A DNA stretch of 64,000 nt from Lomentospora prolificans (Eukaryota; Ascomycota; Sordariomycetes; Microascales; Microascaceae). The notes beneath the pieces were generated by a model. It had not been told where the DNA came from. It searched no databases and saw only the letters and a program-made list of their open reading frames with translations. The DNA is taken from the NCBI GenBank assembly GCA_029532625.1, contig JARFXM010000004.1, positions 4,588,001 through 4,652,000 of the forward strand, read 5' to 3'. A program made the position numbers and the translations under genes. Shown here piece after piece: positions 25,001 through 38,200 of the stretch (positions within the stretch are counted from its first letter, which is position 1; each line of letters starts with the position of its first letter).

Positions 25001-27203
25001 TAACGTGGAGGCTTTGCGAAACACGACCTTGCCTTACCACCGGCCGCCAGCGTATCATCGTGAGCGTCTAGGGGCTGAAAAGAAGGTCCAACCAGCAAGG
25101 ACGCTCCCCATCTTGCTGTGCCGTCTGCCCTTTGTCAATTTATCGCGAACGCCAACTCCTGGTGTGAGGGCACACCGACGAGCAACAAAAAAAAAAAAGA
25201 AAAAGAAAAAAAAAAGTAAATAGAGCCTCGGACCAGGTTGGGCCTCCTACTGCCCCGGTGCTGGCGATCCCATCAATTGATACCACTGATCAGTGTGTCT
25301 CTTCGGTGCCCCCACGACACGAAACAGGCAGGCACTCCCCCCTCCCGCCAAAAAAGAAAAAAAAAAAAAAAAAAAAAAAGACACGGCCGAGCACGAGATT
25401 ATATATTATCCGCAGAGCTTAAAACAGCCGAGCACGCCGCACGCCACCGCCGCACCCTGAACGGCACGAATCAGTTAGACGGCCCCAGGAGGCGCGGGTA
25501 GCTTCTCATATTAATTTGCGAATTTGCGCGGGAGGGTACAATTGATGGCCTAGAGCTGCAGGTTGGAAGAACATAAGCGAGAAAGGGGTCTTTTTGCCCA
25601 CCCAGCCCTCAAAATACCGCCGTGCAAGCTATGGAAGAACCATGGACTCCCTGGAGAATCCCGCTTGTGTTTTGGCCCTGTTTTGGTCATGGCGGGTTGA
25701 ACAGTTCCCGGGGCTGGGTGTTATGAACTACAGCAGAAGGAAGTGCCGCCTTGGATAAGACGAGCTTGGAGACCATGAAATGAAGCCTTTCGATGGTCGA
25801 TTGTCAGAAATAACGATATGGTCTTCAACTCAATAATTAAAAAAAAAAAAAAGAAAAATAGAAAATCGCCAATTCGAGATTTCGTAAAGTAGAATGCGCA
25901 AAGGAAGACCTATGACATCAATATACACCTCCCCGATCCTCTGGCCGGGGCTTCCGTGGAACCAGCATCTCCCGCTTTCCTCTTTCCTCCCCCCTTCAAC
26001 TCCCAACTCCCGGCAGGATAGATTAAAGTTTTACATTTCCATATTAACCTCCATACGCGGTCCTGGAGAAAAAAAAAAGAAAAAAAAAAAACATGGGAAA
26101 CAAGGGAAATAAAAGATTCAAGGATGAATGCTGATGCACACGCGACGGTGAAAGCAACGACGACGCGGACGTGTTCCCGAGTAGCTTCCAACTGCCGCCC
26201 AACCCACCATCTTTACAAACCACTCGCCACCACCTTTCTGCTGTCGGCGTTGATCATTGCTGTTGTGCTGCGAGCATCTTGGGGGCAGGACCGGTCAAAT
26301 TCTCTCCATGGATAAAAGAAAAAAAGAAAAGAAGAAAAAAAGGAAAAAAGGGAACGGGCGGATTCTCCATGTTATCGTTACTGCCTGCTGCGTACGCTCC
26401 AGGTCCTCGTCCCTGCGCCGCATGGCGTGAAGCGTTGTTGCGATCCCACCCATGCTATATTATGACATTCTTATGTCGATCTTACATCAAGTCTTTGATA
26501 CCGACTTACATACAAGGTGACTGTAGCGAATGAGACCTCCCCTGGCGAAAGTGAAGCAGACAAGTCACAACCAATGCGGGAAGAGTCAAGTAAACAGGTA
26601 TGTTATCTCTTCAAAAATAGTTGGGATTTCTCAATTCATCGTCGTCGTGTCCCTCTCCTATTGCTAAAATCCAAAGTCGTACATTTCATAAACGCCGTGT
26701 AAATGCAACATGCCAGTTGATGTTAGATCCCCAAATCCCGCCAGGTTAGAAAAGGGTAGAAATCCAGTTAAACCGTAAAAGACTCTTCGCGCCTCGCTCG
26801 CTCCCATAAACATATAATCAAGTGCCTTGATCCCACCGGTTTGGTCGCACCCTTGAAAGCACCGCCCATGAAATGCCCATTTTTCTTTCCTGTTTGACCC
26901 GAAAAAGAAACAAGTTGTGTTGTAAAGCACCCTCTACCCTCAAGAACGGTAAAGTGAGGTAGGGGTAAGAAAAAGAGAGAAAAAAAGGAGAAGAAAAGAA
27001 TGGCCACCCGGAAGATGGTCTTTGGTCCAATAACACACACACATGACTTTGAAGCGTGAAGGAAAAGAATCATCAAAGCCCCAACCCTCTCGCTGGTAAA
27101 ATCCCCCTCCCCGGCTGGTGTCTATAGCCTCTAATAGCTCTCGAGAAGAAGAAAGGAAAAAAGGGGTAGAAACAAAAAAGAGTGGGTTGCTCTTGTTTCG
27201 GAT
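22079..27203. other. 5.1-kb intergenic region, no gene supported
   Basis: Contains many A-tracts (near 22562, 23030, 25187, 25350, 25838, 26070 and 26320) and short overlapping frames on both strands without recognisable domains. The right end, 26700-27203, is the 3' flank of the minus-strand C2H2 gene. A tandem TCGACCT-type repeat lies near 22628. Confidence 0.5.
25350..25379. repeat. 30-nt A-tract with one interruption
   Basis: Adenines from 25350 to 25379 with one G at 25356. Another A-rich tract lies about 150 nt upstream. Confidence 0.9.
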
Positions 27204-28376
27204 TTAGGAGGTGAGGGAGGACGAGTTGCTCGAATCGTAGTTATGGCAACCTCGCTCATGACGCTTCATGTTGCTCCGAACGCTAAAGGCCTTGCCGCAA
27301 CCGGGGTGAGGGCACTTGAAGGGCTTCTCACCGGTGTGCGAGTGGCTGTGGATTCGGAGGGAGCTAGGCCTGGAGAAGGCTTTGTTGCATGTCTGGCAGA
27401 TATAACGGTCCTGGCTCTGAGGAAACGAGGTTGTCGAAGAAGGAGCGATGTAGTGGTGATGCTGCCAAGGGTTGGTGCCAGAAGTAGGGCCTAGACCGAC
27501 CGAAACAGGCATGGGAGGAAATTGCTATATTGATTTGTTAGAACTCATCGGCTCCTAAGCTCGATACGGCGTGAAGAGGGATGTCTTACCTGGGGGAGTG
27601 GTCGCTGGTAGTAGAGGCTAGAGATCTGAGGCTGGGGAGGAGGGGTGGGCTGCATGGGAGGGTAGTAAGATGCGAGGCTGGGCTGCGTCATGTAGGGCGA
27701 GCCATATGACTGCTGAGGATAAGAGGTCTGGACGGGAACTCTGGAAACCACAGGAGTCATATGTCGGGGCTCCTCGAGGGGAGGGGTCGTCTCATAGTAG
27801 TAGTTGCCAACGGGAATGCCGGTAACCGACTTGGTGGCAGGTGAGGGATAGCCGTCGAAGGAGGCATCCGAGGTCATGGGAGGTGTGGGAGGCATGCCTC
27901 CACGCATCATCGCGGGCTGCGAGTAGTGGGCCGAGTTGGGCCGGGTATCCGGCCTTGAAGGAGCGGGTGAGGCAACTGTAGGGGAACACGTTAACCGATT
28001 ATTCGGCGGCAGCGAGCCGAGTCTAAGTTGGAAATGAGAGCCTCCTACCTTGGGGGATCTGCTGGTGCATCTGCATCTGCTGCTGCTGCTGAACCACCTG
28101 TTGCTGCTGCTGGACCTGCTGCTGAACATGTTGCTGGATCTGCTGCTGGGTCTGTTGGGGGCTGGCAACTTGTTGCTGCTGAGCCTGCTGCTGGTTCTGG
28201 GGAGAGGTCTCACTGGTGGGCGAGCCAGCGTCCGCCAGACCGAGCAGGTTGGAGATGGAAGGCAGGGAGCACTTGTTGTCATCCATCGGAGGCGACGGGG
28301 GAGGTTGAGGTGGCTGTACGTAGCCGTAAGAAGCCACCTGCTGAGCGTAAGGGTTCGGTACCATGGTGGTGGCCAT
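27204..28376 (-). CDS. Two-finger C2H2 transcription factor, FlbC-like (344 aa)
   Basis: Putative nuclear regulator, possibly of conidiation if it is the FlbC orthologue. Exons on the minus strand: 28376-28049, 27975-27590, 27524-27204; phases close exactly. The N-terminus has a SLPSISNLLGLADAGSPTSE motif. A glutamine-rich tract follows at about residues 60-108, then a Pro/Tyr/Ser-rich middle. The two zinc fingers are near the end: C281, C284, H297, H301 and C309, C314, H327, H332, joined by the TGEKPF linker. FSRPSSLRIHSHSHTGEKPF and AFSVRSNMKRHERGCH match the fingers I recall for Aspergillus FlbC. The paralogue or orthologue question needs a tree. Its upstream side faces the 18-kb gene desert, so a long regulatory region is possible. 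Confidence 0.88.
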
Positions 28377-30717
28377 TGTGTCTGATAGTCGAGGGGGAGG
28401 AGTAAATTAGAACTGGGATTGCAAGGTACGAGGCCGGATTCTAGTGTGCCCTCGGTTCGTTGGTCGTCTTGCTCTCGGTTGCTAAGGTCCAATGCTGGGA
28501 TGTTCTGGCAAACGCGTTCTTTGAACGAGGGTATGTATGTGAGAGGGTGATGAGGATATTAGGCGTGAATTGTGTAAGACAGGAAGCAAGTGTTTTTAAA
28601 GAGTGTGTTGCAGTATGCCAGTTATTATTATAGACCCAAGAACCAGCTGGATATATTATATTGTTGTTGTTTGATTGTAGAGAATCTCGATCAAGTGAAG
28701 AATATCAAAGTGGATTGGGGAGGGGAGGAGGGATAGTTTAAGTATCTCGGCCGTCCCAAAAACACTCCAAGCTTGATCTGCCGAGTTGGTACAAGGCCGC
28801 CGACTGGAGAGCAAGAACAAGATCGAGGTCAATCCACCCGCTGATCCATGGAACGTGGCAGACCTCGCTGGCTAGGTACCTTTCTCGGGTGTGCTGGTGG
28901 CTCTGTTCCTTGCCTTTGCCTTTTTGTTAGCCTGCCCCCGGAATCCCTGCCTGTCACATATTTGTGTGGACCGTACCAAACGTTGGGGCCACCAGTGTGT
29001 ACACCAGTCAACCGGATGACATTCACACACCATAATCCGTTTCCAAGCGCAAATCGCCCACCCCCTACCGAACAGTCGAAGTGCGCTCCGTTGATGTACA
29101 TACAGCACACTAATCTGCGCTCCTCTAGTGTCGTGCTTGCAGGGGTGGAGGTGCGGAGTGGGGAGACGAAAGGGGGGGAGGGGGGGTCTCTTCCTCGACA
29201 CCCGGCCCGGGGGTGCGGTTACAGAAGGGGTGTCTACATCAACAGCTCGCCTCTGCTTCAAGGGTCCCGTACCCGTCTGGCATGTTGACGGTACGCACCA
29301 CCAGATCGTGGTAGTAGCAGCATCGTAGCAAAAGTAGGTGGAGGATTGACCGCACATATCCTACGACGTACTCCGGTACCAATAGCGCCTCCTGTTAATG
29401 TACAAGACTGCCTGTCCCGTGTCTCGTCCCTTTTCACCTGCGGTTGCCTCCTGTACTCAGGACGTCTGAGTGAAGCTTCGCCTGGTCCTCGCTGCGGTGT
29501 GGGTTTGCTGCATCCGAACCGGAAATACGCATATGAACCAGAGGGTCGAGGCGGCTTTCGTGAGCTACGGAACACCCATGTGCAGTCCTTCCGGGGTAAA
29601 AGTACTCTTTCATTGCCTTACAGAATACGTGGAGATGGATCAAGCTTGCCAAGGTGCTGTTGCCAGTCTGGGGCGTGCACTACTCCACACCCTAGACATG
29701 AGTGGTTGGGAAGTGAGGGTGTGCGTGTGTCATTGATGCTGATACAGGAGCTGGAGTGGCCGTCTGGTCAAAATCGACATTTGCACTTTGAGCAACGGAC
29801 GTACAGTAGCGGAGCTAAATCTGCACCTGGCTGCACTAGATCTTGGCCGGGACGGCGGATGGCGGCTACAATCGAGGAATCTAGACAAGGTTGTCTCAGA
29901 TCAAGCTCAGAGGCTGGCTACGGCGTAAGAATTGTGGCCTTGTCGGCCAACCTAGCTGTGTGCTCGCTGAAAGTTGGCTATATCATGCTTTGGTTGACCT
30001 GGCGAGACTGCATAGCTAGCCGTGTATCACGGGATTCGTGATACCAGTGCCAACCCTACCTCATCCTTGACGTGATGTATACATGAAAGTGCCATCTGAG
30101 CTTTTCTCGCTTTGTCGTTCGTGGCCCTATTTTGACTCTTGTGAGGATGCCCTATCTAGAGGAAAAGACAGTCATCAAAGGGTAGTGTTTCGATTGTTGC
30201 AGTCCAGGGGTTCCCTCACAGCATCGCGGAAAGCCAACAAGCCGAGTCACACAAAACAGCAGGTCCCAGCAAGGGGTCCAGCCGAGCGCACGCTTTGGGT
30301 AGTGGCAGCATGCACGCATGCCGTCTGCCACTGTTCCGCTGTGGCAACCCTAACAACATTGCCTTGCATTTTCGTGATGAAATGTTAAGTGTCGGAAAGT
30401 AAGGACCGTTTTGTGGCGGGTGTCCCGAAGCATGGTCCGTGGGCTCGTAGATTTTGGCGATTGGCTCATGTTTGAGCATGGGAGGGGTGGTAGCCAAAAG
30501 AGGGGAGGAGGAACCAACACTTGAGACGAGCAACGACTCACGTTAGAGATGCACGCCTGATGTGTTGTGAGGCCAAAAGAGGCTTCATGATCGATATGCT
30601 GTGACCGGATTTCCTAGCTGATCTTATGCCGTTCATGGCCTTGTGTCATAGTCTTGCTGCCAAATCACTCTGTCATCCCAATGATCCTGGCTAGAATCCG
30701 GCGTTTTGACCCCACCG

Positions 30718-30751
30718 AATGCCTTCTGGAACCACGCCAGAAGGCATTTTT
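30718..30751 (+). terminator. Perfect 12-bp hairpin followed by a T run (terminator-like)
   Basis: AATGCCTTCTGG (30718-30729) pairs exactly with CCAGAAGGCATT (30737-30748) around a 7-nt loop. T continues to 30751. On paper this is the form of a bacterial intrinsic terminator, but fungal nuclear genes do not use these. It could instead be a structured non-coding RNA or a cruciform site. No gene is seen next to it. Confidence 0.4.
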
Positions 30752-33700
30752 GATCTGAACATTTCACGCACCATGCCACAGATTGTCAGATTTGCCCCCA
30801 AATCTCGGAATATTTAGAGCTTACATGGAGCGAGCGACGGAGTTGGCCGAATCAATTCCAGTCCAGGCGACATTCAAGTTTGGGGCAGGCGTCGGCGCCG
30901 CCCAGTTACAGGTGCTCGAGCATCATCAGGCTAGTATTGTCCAGGGAACAATTTAAACTTGGCTTCTTGGTGAGCAAACCCTTCCAGCTTGATTTAGGCC
31001 CACTCGGCCTTTGTGTCTCGGGATTCAAATGGATGAGCTGCGAGATACGAAGGTTAAGGGTGATCATTCAGCATTTCCCCGGAGAAAGTAACTATCAAGT
31101 CGGCGGTTGAGATTGCGTATTGTTTGGATTTGCAGTGGAGCTCATCAGTGGCATTTCCCGACTTTTACATCGCTCATCATTAATGCGTCTGGCGATGAAA
31201 GGATGGGAAGATTGATCAATTGATGCCTTCCGCCCCACTCATCGTGGCTCTTTCTTAACATTGTGGTGCATGCCTGGATTCTCGAAGCCAGTGGTCAAAT
31301 TACACTGTGGATTCGAGCAGGAACGAACAGCGGAACGCTTCAAGACCGAAGCCGCTCGAACTCGCACGTGCCTCTCCACATCCTACCTAGTAACCATCCC
31401 TCAGAAGAGAGCAGAGTCGTACCTACCGCAATAAATCACTACGTCAGAAACGCAGGAGTTTTCTGATCGCTGCTGCCCTTGGAAAATTTTGTTGACCAAA
31501 GCGCTGTTCCCGACGCAACATCAGAGTTGAGTTGCTGCGCATTCCTCGACAGATTTCCGGAAAGAAGCGAGATGGAGTGCTACAGGGGTAAGGACGGGAG
31601 GAAAAGCCCTAAAGGAAGGAGGGGAACAGACGCGGCAGCCAGCCATTGCTTCGAGGTAGCGCTGAGGCATAGCGAGTGGCTCAGCCTAGCTTCAGCACTG
31701 ATCCGCCGCAGAATGCAGGAACTGTACGGGTTTGTATTTGGTCCGCATTTCACGGGCTAAGTTCACCTAGGCACGGCTTGACGAAGGTGCGGTTTCGACA
31801 CATCGCTCGGTTACGGACGAGAAGGGGAGGGGTGTACCACGTTGTTCGTATGGCCCTAAGTTTCTTTTGTTTTTATCTTTGTGCCCGAGGATCTACTGCC
31901 CAAAGCAACAGCGATCGGAGCTCATCTTCTCCGGCCGGCTCTCAACTGCATTGACCTGAGTAGAGAAAGGGTGGGCTAGGGTGCGGCTCGTGATATTACT
32001 CGACGCGACAATCAAGAAAATCCCCTTGGAGCGAAGCGATAAACTCGGTTTGGGATGATGATGAGCCGTTGAGCTTCGACACATCGTGTAGCGAGCGCCC
32101 AGACGATAAGCCGGGGTACAAGAATTGGCCGGGAAATCATCATCCAAATTGAATATACTGATCATTGTTCAACAGCCGCCTATTCATATTATCTGTCATG
32201 GCTCGTCCGGATCGCTCGTTAAGGGATGTGCTGCCATCCTCTTCAAGAATTCCCCGAGCGCTGATGACCACACCTGGGCCGCTTTGTTTTTCCAATTTCC
32301 GGCCAATGTTAAGAGCATCAACATTGGAGGGCCGGAATTAGAATTATAAGCGCAATGTCCGTGTGAGGTGACCGCCACGGAGCAGCCGACTAGGCCGATG
32401 GGACAAAAATTTGCCCTCATATCGTCCAGTCGGTCCCAGGATCCAGGGTCTGTGTCATGAGCTACGACATATGCCATCTGAACATAGGTGCGATGGATCT
32501 CGCCGTGTGGGCTTGTATTCCGAGTATTTTCACTCTGGAAGCTCGAGCTGGCAGGCAGGAAGGGACTTCCCTGAGTCCAGCACAGTGCATGCAAAGCAGG
32601 GGCTGTCTAAGTAGTGAGAAACGGTCCGGAAACAACGGCTAATTCGAGTATGAGACTCCGTTGAACTCCCCACACCGGACTTGGCGGGCAAGCGACCAGG
32701 CTCTATCGAAAGAAGTCCAGCGAATTGGTCAGGGTTTGTTGGCTATTTATTTATTCGATCGCTTAGTTTGCATCCTGTTAGTTTGTCTTACATCGATGCA
32801 AGCTTGAATGCGGGAAAAGAAAAAATAACATCGATGGAATATACCGAATTGATGCCTCGGTTCCATTTAGTTTGTTTTTGCTTAATTCAAGGGAGCAGGG
32901 CAGCGATTTGCAAGAATAAACTATCGTCATACCGTCACACGCACTCCGGTTTCTTCTCCCTGTGATTTGCACCGTCACCGCCTTGTGTGCAAGGGAAGGC
33001 TGGCCACCCATGATCGACCTGAAGAGTACCTTCGTACCGAGAACGTACTAATCAGGTGGGTGCTGTACATGTGGAACATGAACGTGGAGCAGGATCGGGT
33101 CCAGGGGTGATATGGGACATGGGACGTAGGACAAGGAACAAGGGCTTTGACAAAGGGGTGTCTCTTTGGCACCTTTCTGGGGCACGGGACACCTCCAGGA
33201 CCAGGAGCGAGAGGGGTATGATTGTTTCCAAGCAGCAGAGACTCGTCCGACTGTCCTGATTCTGTACTGAGAATATTATTATGGAGTACTTGGACAATGG
33301 CATGAAAGGGTCCGTTGAAGTTCCGGGAGATCCTCGACACCAAGAGGTTAAAGGCATCGGGTTTGCCGGTTTATCCTTGAATTCGATCCCTGTGGTAGAT
33401 CCCATTTGTCCCTTCTTTCTCCATACATAGAGGACAAAAAAAAAAAAAAGAAATAAAAAGAACGGGCTGATTCGGCTGCTCCATGACGCCAGCCATGATA
33501 CAACGAGTAGGATCTCCAGAAGACAAAACATTTGCCTACCAGAACGGATACATTTTTGTATTTAGGGCGTATCAAGCGTCCAAAAGTAGTTGCCTGCGTC
33601 TTCTTCGTCAGCATTATCAGAACAAGCTTCTTTAATATCGATACCGTTGTCCAACTTGCTACAGGGCGTGTTCCCGGGGTCTTGCTTCTCTGTGTTAGGT

Positions 33701-35202
33701 CCGAATTTAGCTGCTCACGTTGAGCCTCGACTATCCAAATTGGGGTATGTTATGTTGACGAGGCGCTACGCTTCAAATTTCTCAAAAACCAGAACAGATG
33801 CCCCTCCACATCTTGGGAGTACGAAAAAGAGTTTCCGATTAGAACAACCCAACTTGTGATACGCCGCTGTTTTCAGGTTCACCACCCAAAGCCAGCGGCA
33901 AGCGCCTAGATCATCAATTGAAACCCCCCTCGCCGTTAGATTTTATTCTTGGCCAGCCTGCCCCTCGCTGTCCATCGTTGCGCTTCGGGAGACTGCTTCT
34001 GGCAATCCTCTGTGACCTTTTTTTATAATGAGAAATGGGAGCCGGTGGTAAAAGCGGGCTCGCAGACCTGGCTCGATAATGATCGTGCGTGCCGTCCAAT
34101 CCTCGTCGGCCGTCACATCGAGTGAGGATCATTGATAGACTGGATTTGATTGCGGAATACAAGGGGAATCAATCCCATCCCCCTCATACTAGGAAAATCG
34201 CAAGGTGATCGAGCTGTAGCCCATTCTTTGCCGGATTTCGGTTAAACTGTTTGTTTTGGGAATTGAAGCACGCCCTCGCTGAGAGGCGTGAGGCTGAGAT
34301 CCTTTTTCGAAGATTACTGAAGCTCGGACCAATTTCTTTCTTCTTTGTCGAAGCGGTTCATCGCACAATAGTCCCTTTCGCGGTCGTCACCAACAATTCA
34401 TGGTAGTAGTTCAAGGGCTCCGCGACGCTTCCTTTGGAAGTGATGCCGTCGAGTGCAACTGAATAAAAGGCAATAAAGCAACCCTGCGTAGCGGTGGTAT
34501 TTCGGCGACTTTCCACCGTCAAGGGTCTAAATCTGGTCCCCTACCCGGAATGACGGAGAATATCCAATATTCGAAGGGTGGAGGTGACGCTGCTTGGTAT
34601 CACCTCTGCCAATACAACGTATCCGAGGGTTGCCATCGGCTCCGGCCTTGGTAGCTTTTGCCCATGGAACGAGGCAGCCCGTCTCCCTTCTTCCCCGGAA
34701 AAGAGAACCACATTTCAATTGGCCTTTGAACTTTAATTTCTGCCCAGGGCAGCTGAGAAGAAAGCCCATATTACCACATCAATCCTTCCCAATCCTTCCC
34801 AACTTGCTTATTTAGGCCCTAGTCGATATGTTCGACTGTTCCCTGACACTGCCAATTGCATGGTGGTCCAGGGTTTGTCCGAATCCGCCCAGTGGAAAAT
34901 CAGATCTCGCTCCTTCATTTACTCTTTTCTTTTCTAGAGAGTTTCGCTCACATCTCTCCCGTCGGAGCCGAGATTGCTATTTCCGGAAAGGTCAAGCCAC
35001 CAAAAGGCAAGCACAGGAGTTGCCAGACGTCAGTTTGACGAAGAGAACAAGCGTGCGTCAACACTCTCTCCTCTTCCGCTTCAGCAAAATGTGTTGTCGC
35101 TTTTTTAGGTCGAAGCGAGGAAGCGCCACCAAAAACGCCACGTTTTGCATGCCCGGTCCCGTCGCAAGGCAAGGGCGCACCCCGACAACGGGACATGGAC
35201 AC

Positions 35203-35234
35203 TAGTGTAAGCGAAGCACGCTAGGCTTACACTA
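35203..35234. repeat. Perfect 10-bp inverted repeat, 12-nt loop
   Basis: TAGTGTAAGC (35203-35212) and GCTTACACTA (35225-35234) are exact inverted copies around GAAGCACGCTAG. No neighbouring gene is recognised. Confidence 0.7.
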
Positions 35235-38200
35235 ATCGTTCAACCAACCATACTTTGTTCATATGTTGCCCCCTCAAAAGCTGCCTGCTTTTTTCCAAGT
35301 GAGACCGCCGGGCGGGTTTCAATAACTCACCGCCCACAGCTATCGCCAGGATCCTGCTGGTTGGCGGTATTTCCCAGTTACGTGGGGTGATGGCTCCGCC
35401 GAACAACTGCCTCGTCTTCACAGGCTGAACACCTTCGAGGATCAACGCATGTGTGGAGCACACCACTGTGCAGTAGCTCGAGAGTCGTGGTAGTCCTCAA
35501 AGAGTGGCGGGACCGGTGAGCTCCTCTTCTAGCCTAAACAGTCTTTTGAGTACTTGTAGCTCTTAAACAGCCACTGTGCCGGCATCTCGCGTAAGCTCCC
35601 GATTCCCTAGCAAGCACTGCCGAATGACGTACGGGGAGGCAATAATTCCTGCAAGATGTGCTAGTGTCTGCACGAGAGTGCCCATGTGCGTTTTTCGGTT
35701 TTACGATCTCTCCCGACGATTTGGCCTGGCCCAACTTGGGAGAAGAATATCTGTGCTAGCGACCGATAATATCTCGAAACGAAAAGCGTGCTTGTGACGG
35801 TGCGTGTGCCAACCTTGCGAAGGTTCAGACCATGTTTCCACCGACCCCAGCAACTCTTCATCGCATGTTCAGACCCTCGTTTCGAGAGAGAGAGGGTAAG
35901 CAAAAGGTGCATCATCTTGGGGACTTTCAAGGGCCTGGATGTTGTTTGTCCCGAGAGTGCAACCAGACTTTAGTACCCTTGCCCTGTTGTCGCCTTACGA
36001 GCAATACCCTGGAGGTGGACGAGGAAGGGCGTCAATGTGCGGCTGCTGCCCTGGGCTGTTTCTCTTGACCTTGTTGGGAAATGTATCGCACCTTGAGGGG
36101 TAATATTCCCTTGTTCACCATACAAAACTAGCCAAGCCCTGTGTGATGCGGGCGTTCAGGCGTCAAGGAAACAGGGTTCCCTGAAGGCACATAAGCCGCT
36201 TGTAGAATAGAAACATGATGAACCTCGACGGGGTTGTGTAGATCATGCCTGAGAGCGACGAAACAGCACTGGTTCTGACAAGTGCCGCGGCGAGAATGGA
36301 CTGGCTGAGGTGTCTCGCACATTTAGTCTAATTTTGGGGTGTGGGAGGGCGTGGATGACCCGCGGTCTTGGCATTTGCATGATCGACTTGAGGCACGCAA
36401 ATGTTACGGAAAGCCTACTGACCGACATCGTGCTACAAGAGTACATTATGCCGTTTGGAATTGCAAGAGAAACAGCCAAATTTGGCCGGTTCTGGTGGCA
36501 ACTAATGGCCAATAGACCACGGAGTGAGGCACTTTGAATGGCACCAGTGGCTTCATGATATTACGATCAACTGCACTCTGGAGAGCTTGGTTATGATCGT
36601 GAGATCTGAGGGCAAGTCAGATGATCTATTTCGTTCGACTGCTTTATTATTATTTTTCTCTTTTTCCTTGGGCGGGTATTTACCGCTAAGAAATAAGAAA
36701 AGAGTTTCCGGTTCTCGGCCCAGTCTGAGTGACCTAGATTCGACGAGGCAAAGCCGTCATTTTCGCCTCTCTTGAGTCAGACGGGTGTAATGGTTCTGTC
36801 CTCCCTTCAGTCCTGAGATGAATAGACTCAGGGTTGCTTGGCCAATTTACTGATTAGATGTGCCTCAACCGGGGGTTAGACAAGTTAGGCCACCGTGCCA
36901 AAGGGGGGTGAGCTGCTGTTGCCAGCAGCGTGGGGTCAAAGAAGGCGAGTGTTCTTGTCCGCCGTAACCAACGAAACTATTGAGGAGAGGTGATAGGGGA
37001 CGGCGGTGTTGGCGTGAGCTTGTGGGGCTGGCTTAATTAAGGACACCGCTAAATCTCTTTGGAACGCTCACAGAGGAGCAGATAAGCTAAAATGACTAAA
37101 TCCTTCTGTGGCGCCGTTCTAGCGTGAGATTGGGGACGCCGCCTCGATGATTTTCGTCAGCGGCCCTGAAAGGTCAGTCCAAAATGCAGTCTGAGTTCCA
37201 GGACGCCTGCGTATACACAGATGGGCCCTGGCTCAGCTCAGAAAGAGGCGTCCAGAATGGCGCGTACCCGATCAGGCTAGTATTGTGGATGGCGCTCCGA
37301 GTGTTTAGTTAGTGCCAAAACCTGCGAGGTCATCAGGTCCCACTGTGCAATGGCGGTCGGTAGCCAAGCTCAAAAGCTGACACTAGTGCTAACACGAGTT
37401 GGGGCGGAGTGGGCTGGCCCTTCGAAGTGTGGGCACGGAAAGGATGGTCTTTCCAGAAGGAAACAACGACCAGGGATGGGATGGCCTGTCAATTGTTGGT
37501 GATCTCCGTCGATCAATGCAAGGTTACTTAGAACCAAGACTACAGTCCACCCGACGAAGGGAAAGGTAAGCGCAGCCTTCTGTGGGTTTATGAAGGGAGG
37601 GAAGGCTTGCCTCATAACGAAGTCACTATCATCCAGAGCATCGGGGTTGCTCGATGGCTCCTTCTCCTCTTGAGACCGCGAGGGGAGTGAAGTGGACCTG
37701 ACGGTCCTGTGTCCTTGCCAATGCGACGAGGTGTCGATCCGAAGGGCAGAGGAAGTTACTCCCGCGGCGCGTAGGAACCCTGTTGGTAGGTTGAAGGCAG
37801 CCACAATTCTAAGCGATATTCAGCTCCTGCGTCATCCTGGGTGACTTCCAGTAGTTCTACTTGGCGACATAATTGGGGCCCTAAATGAGAAGGCGAACCA
37901 CTGGTGGGAAGCTTCCCATTGAGAGGTTTACGTTCAGACAAGGCGTTCTCATGATGCTTCGGCCAACCGAAGAACTCACTGAATTTGCTGTTATTATCGT
38001 GTGCGGTTCTGCTTGCCGGGCCATCTGGTTGTTACCCGCACTCCCATCGTGTCGGCGGAGATGGTGCAGCGAAGAGGGGAAGCACACCTTCCGACGTTCT
38101 CGAGATACCCTCGTACGGATAGATAACGAGGGACTCGATATTTTTGGAACGCCAGCCATCATCCCTGTCTCCAAAAAAGTCACAAGAACGGCAATAGTAT

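Noticed and set aside
29346..30041. 231-codon plus-strand frame in the desert
   Set aside because: No recognisable domain, no promoter or intron logic, overlapping minus-strand frames of similar size. It is consistent with chance in balanced-composition DNA.
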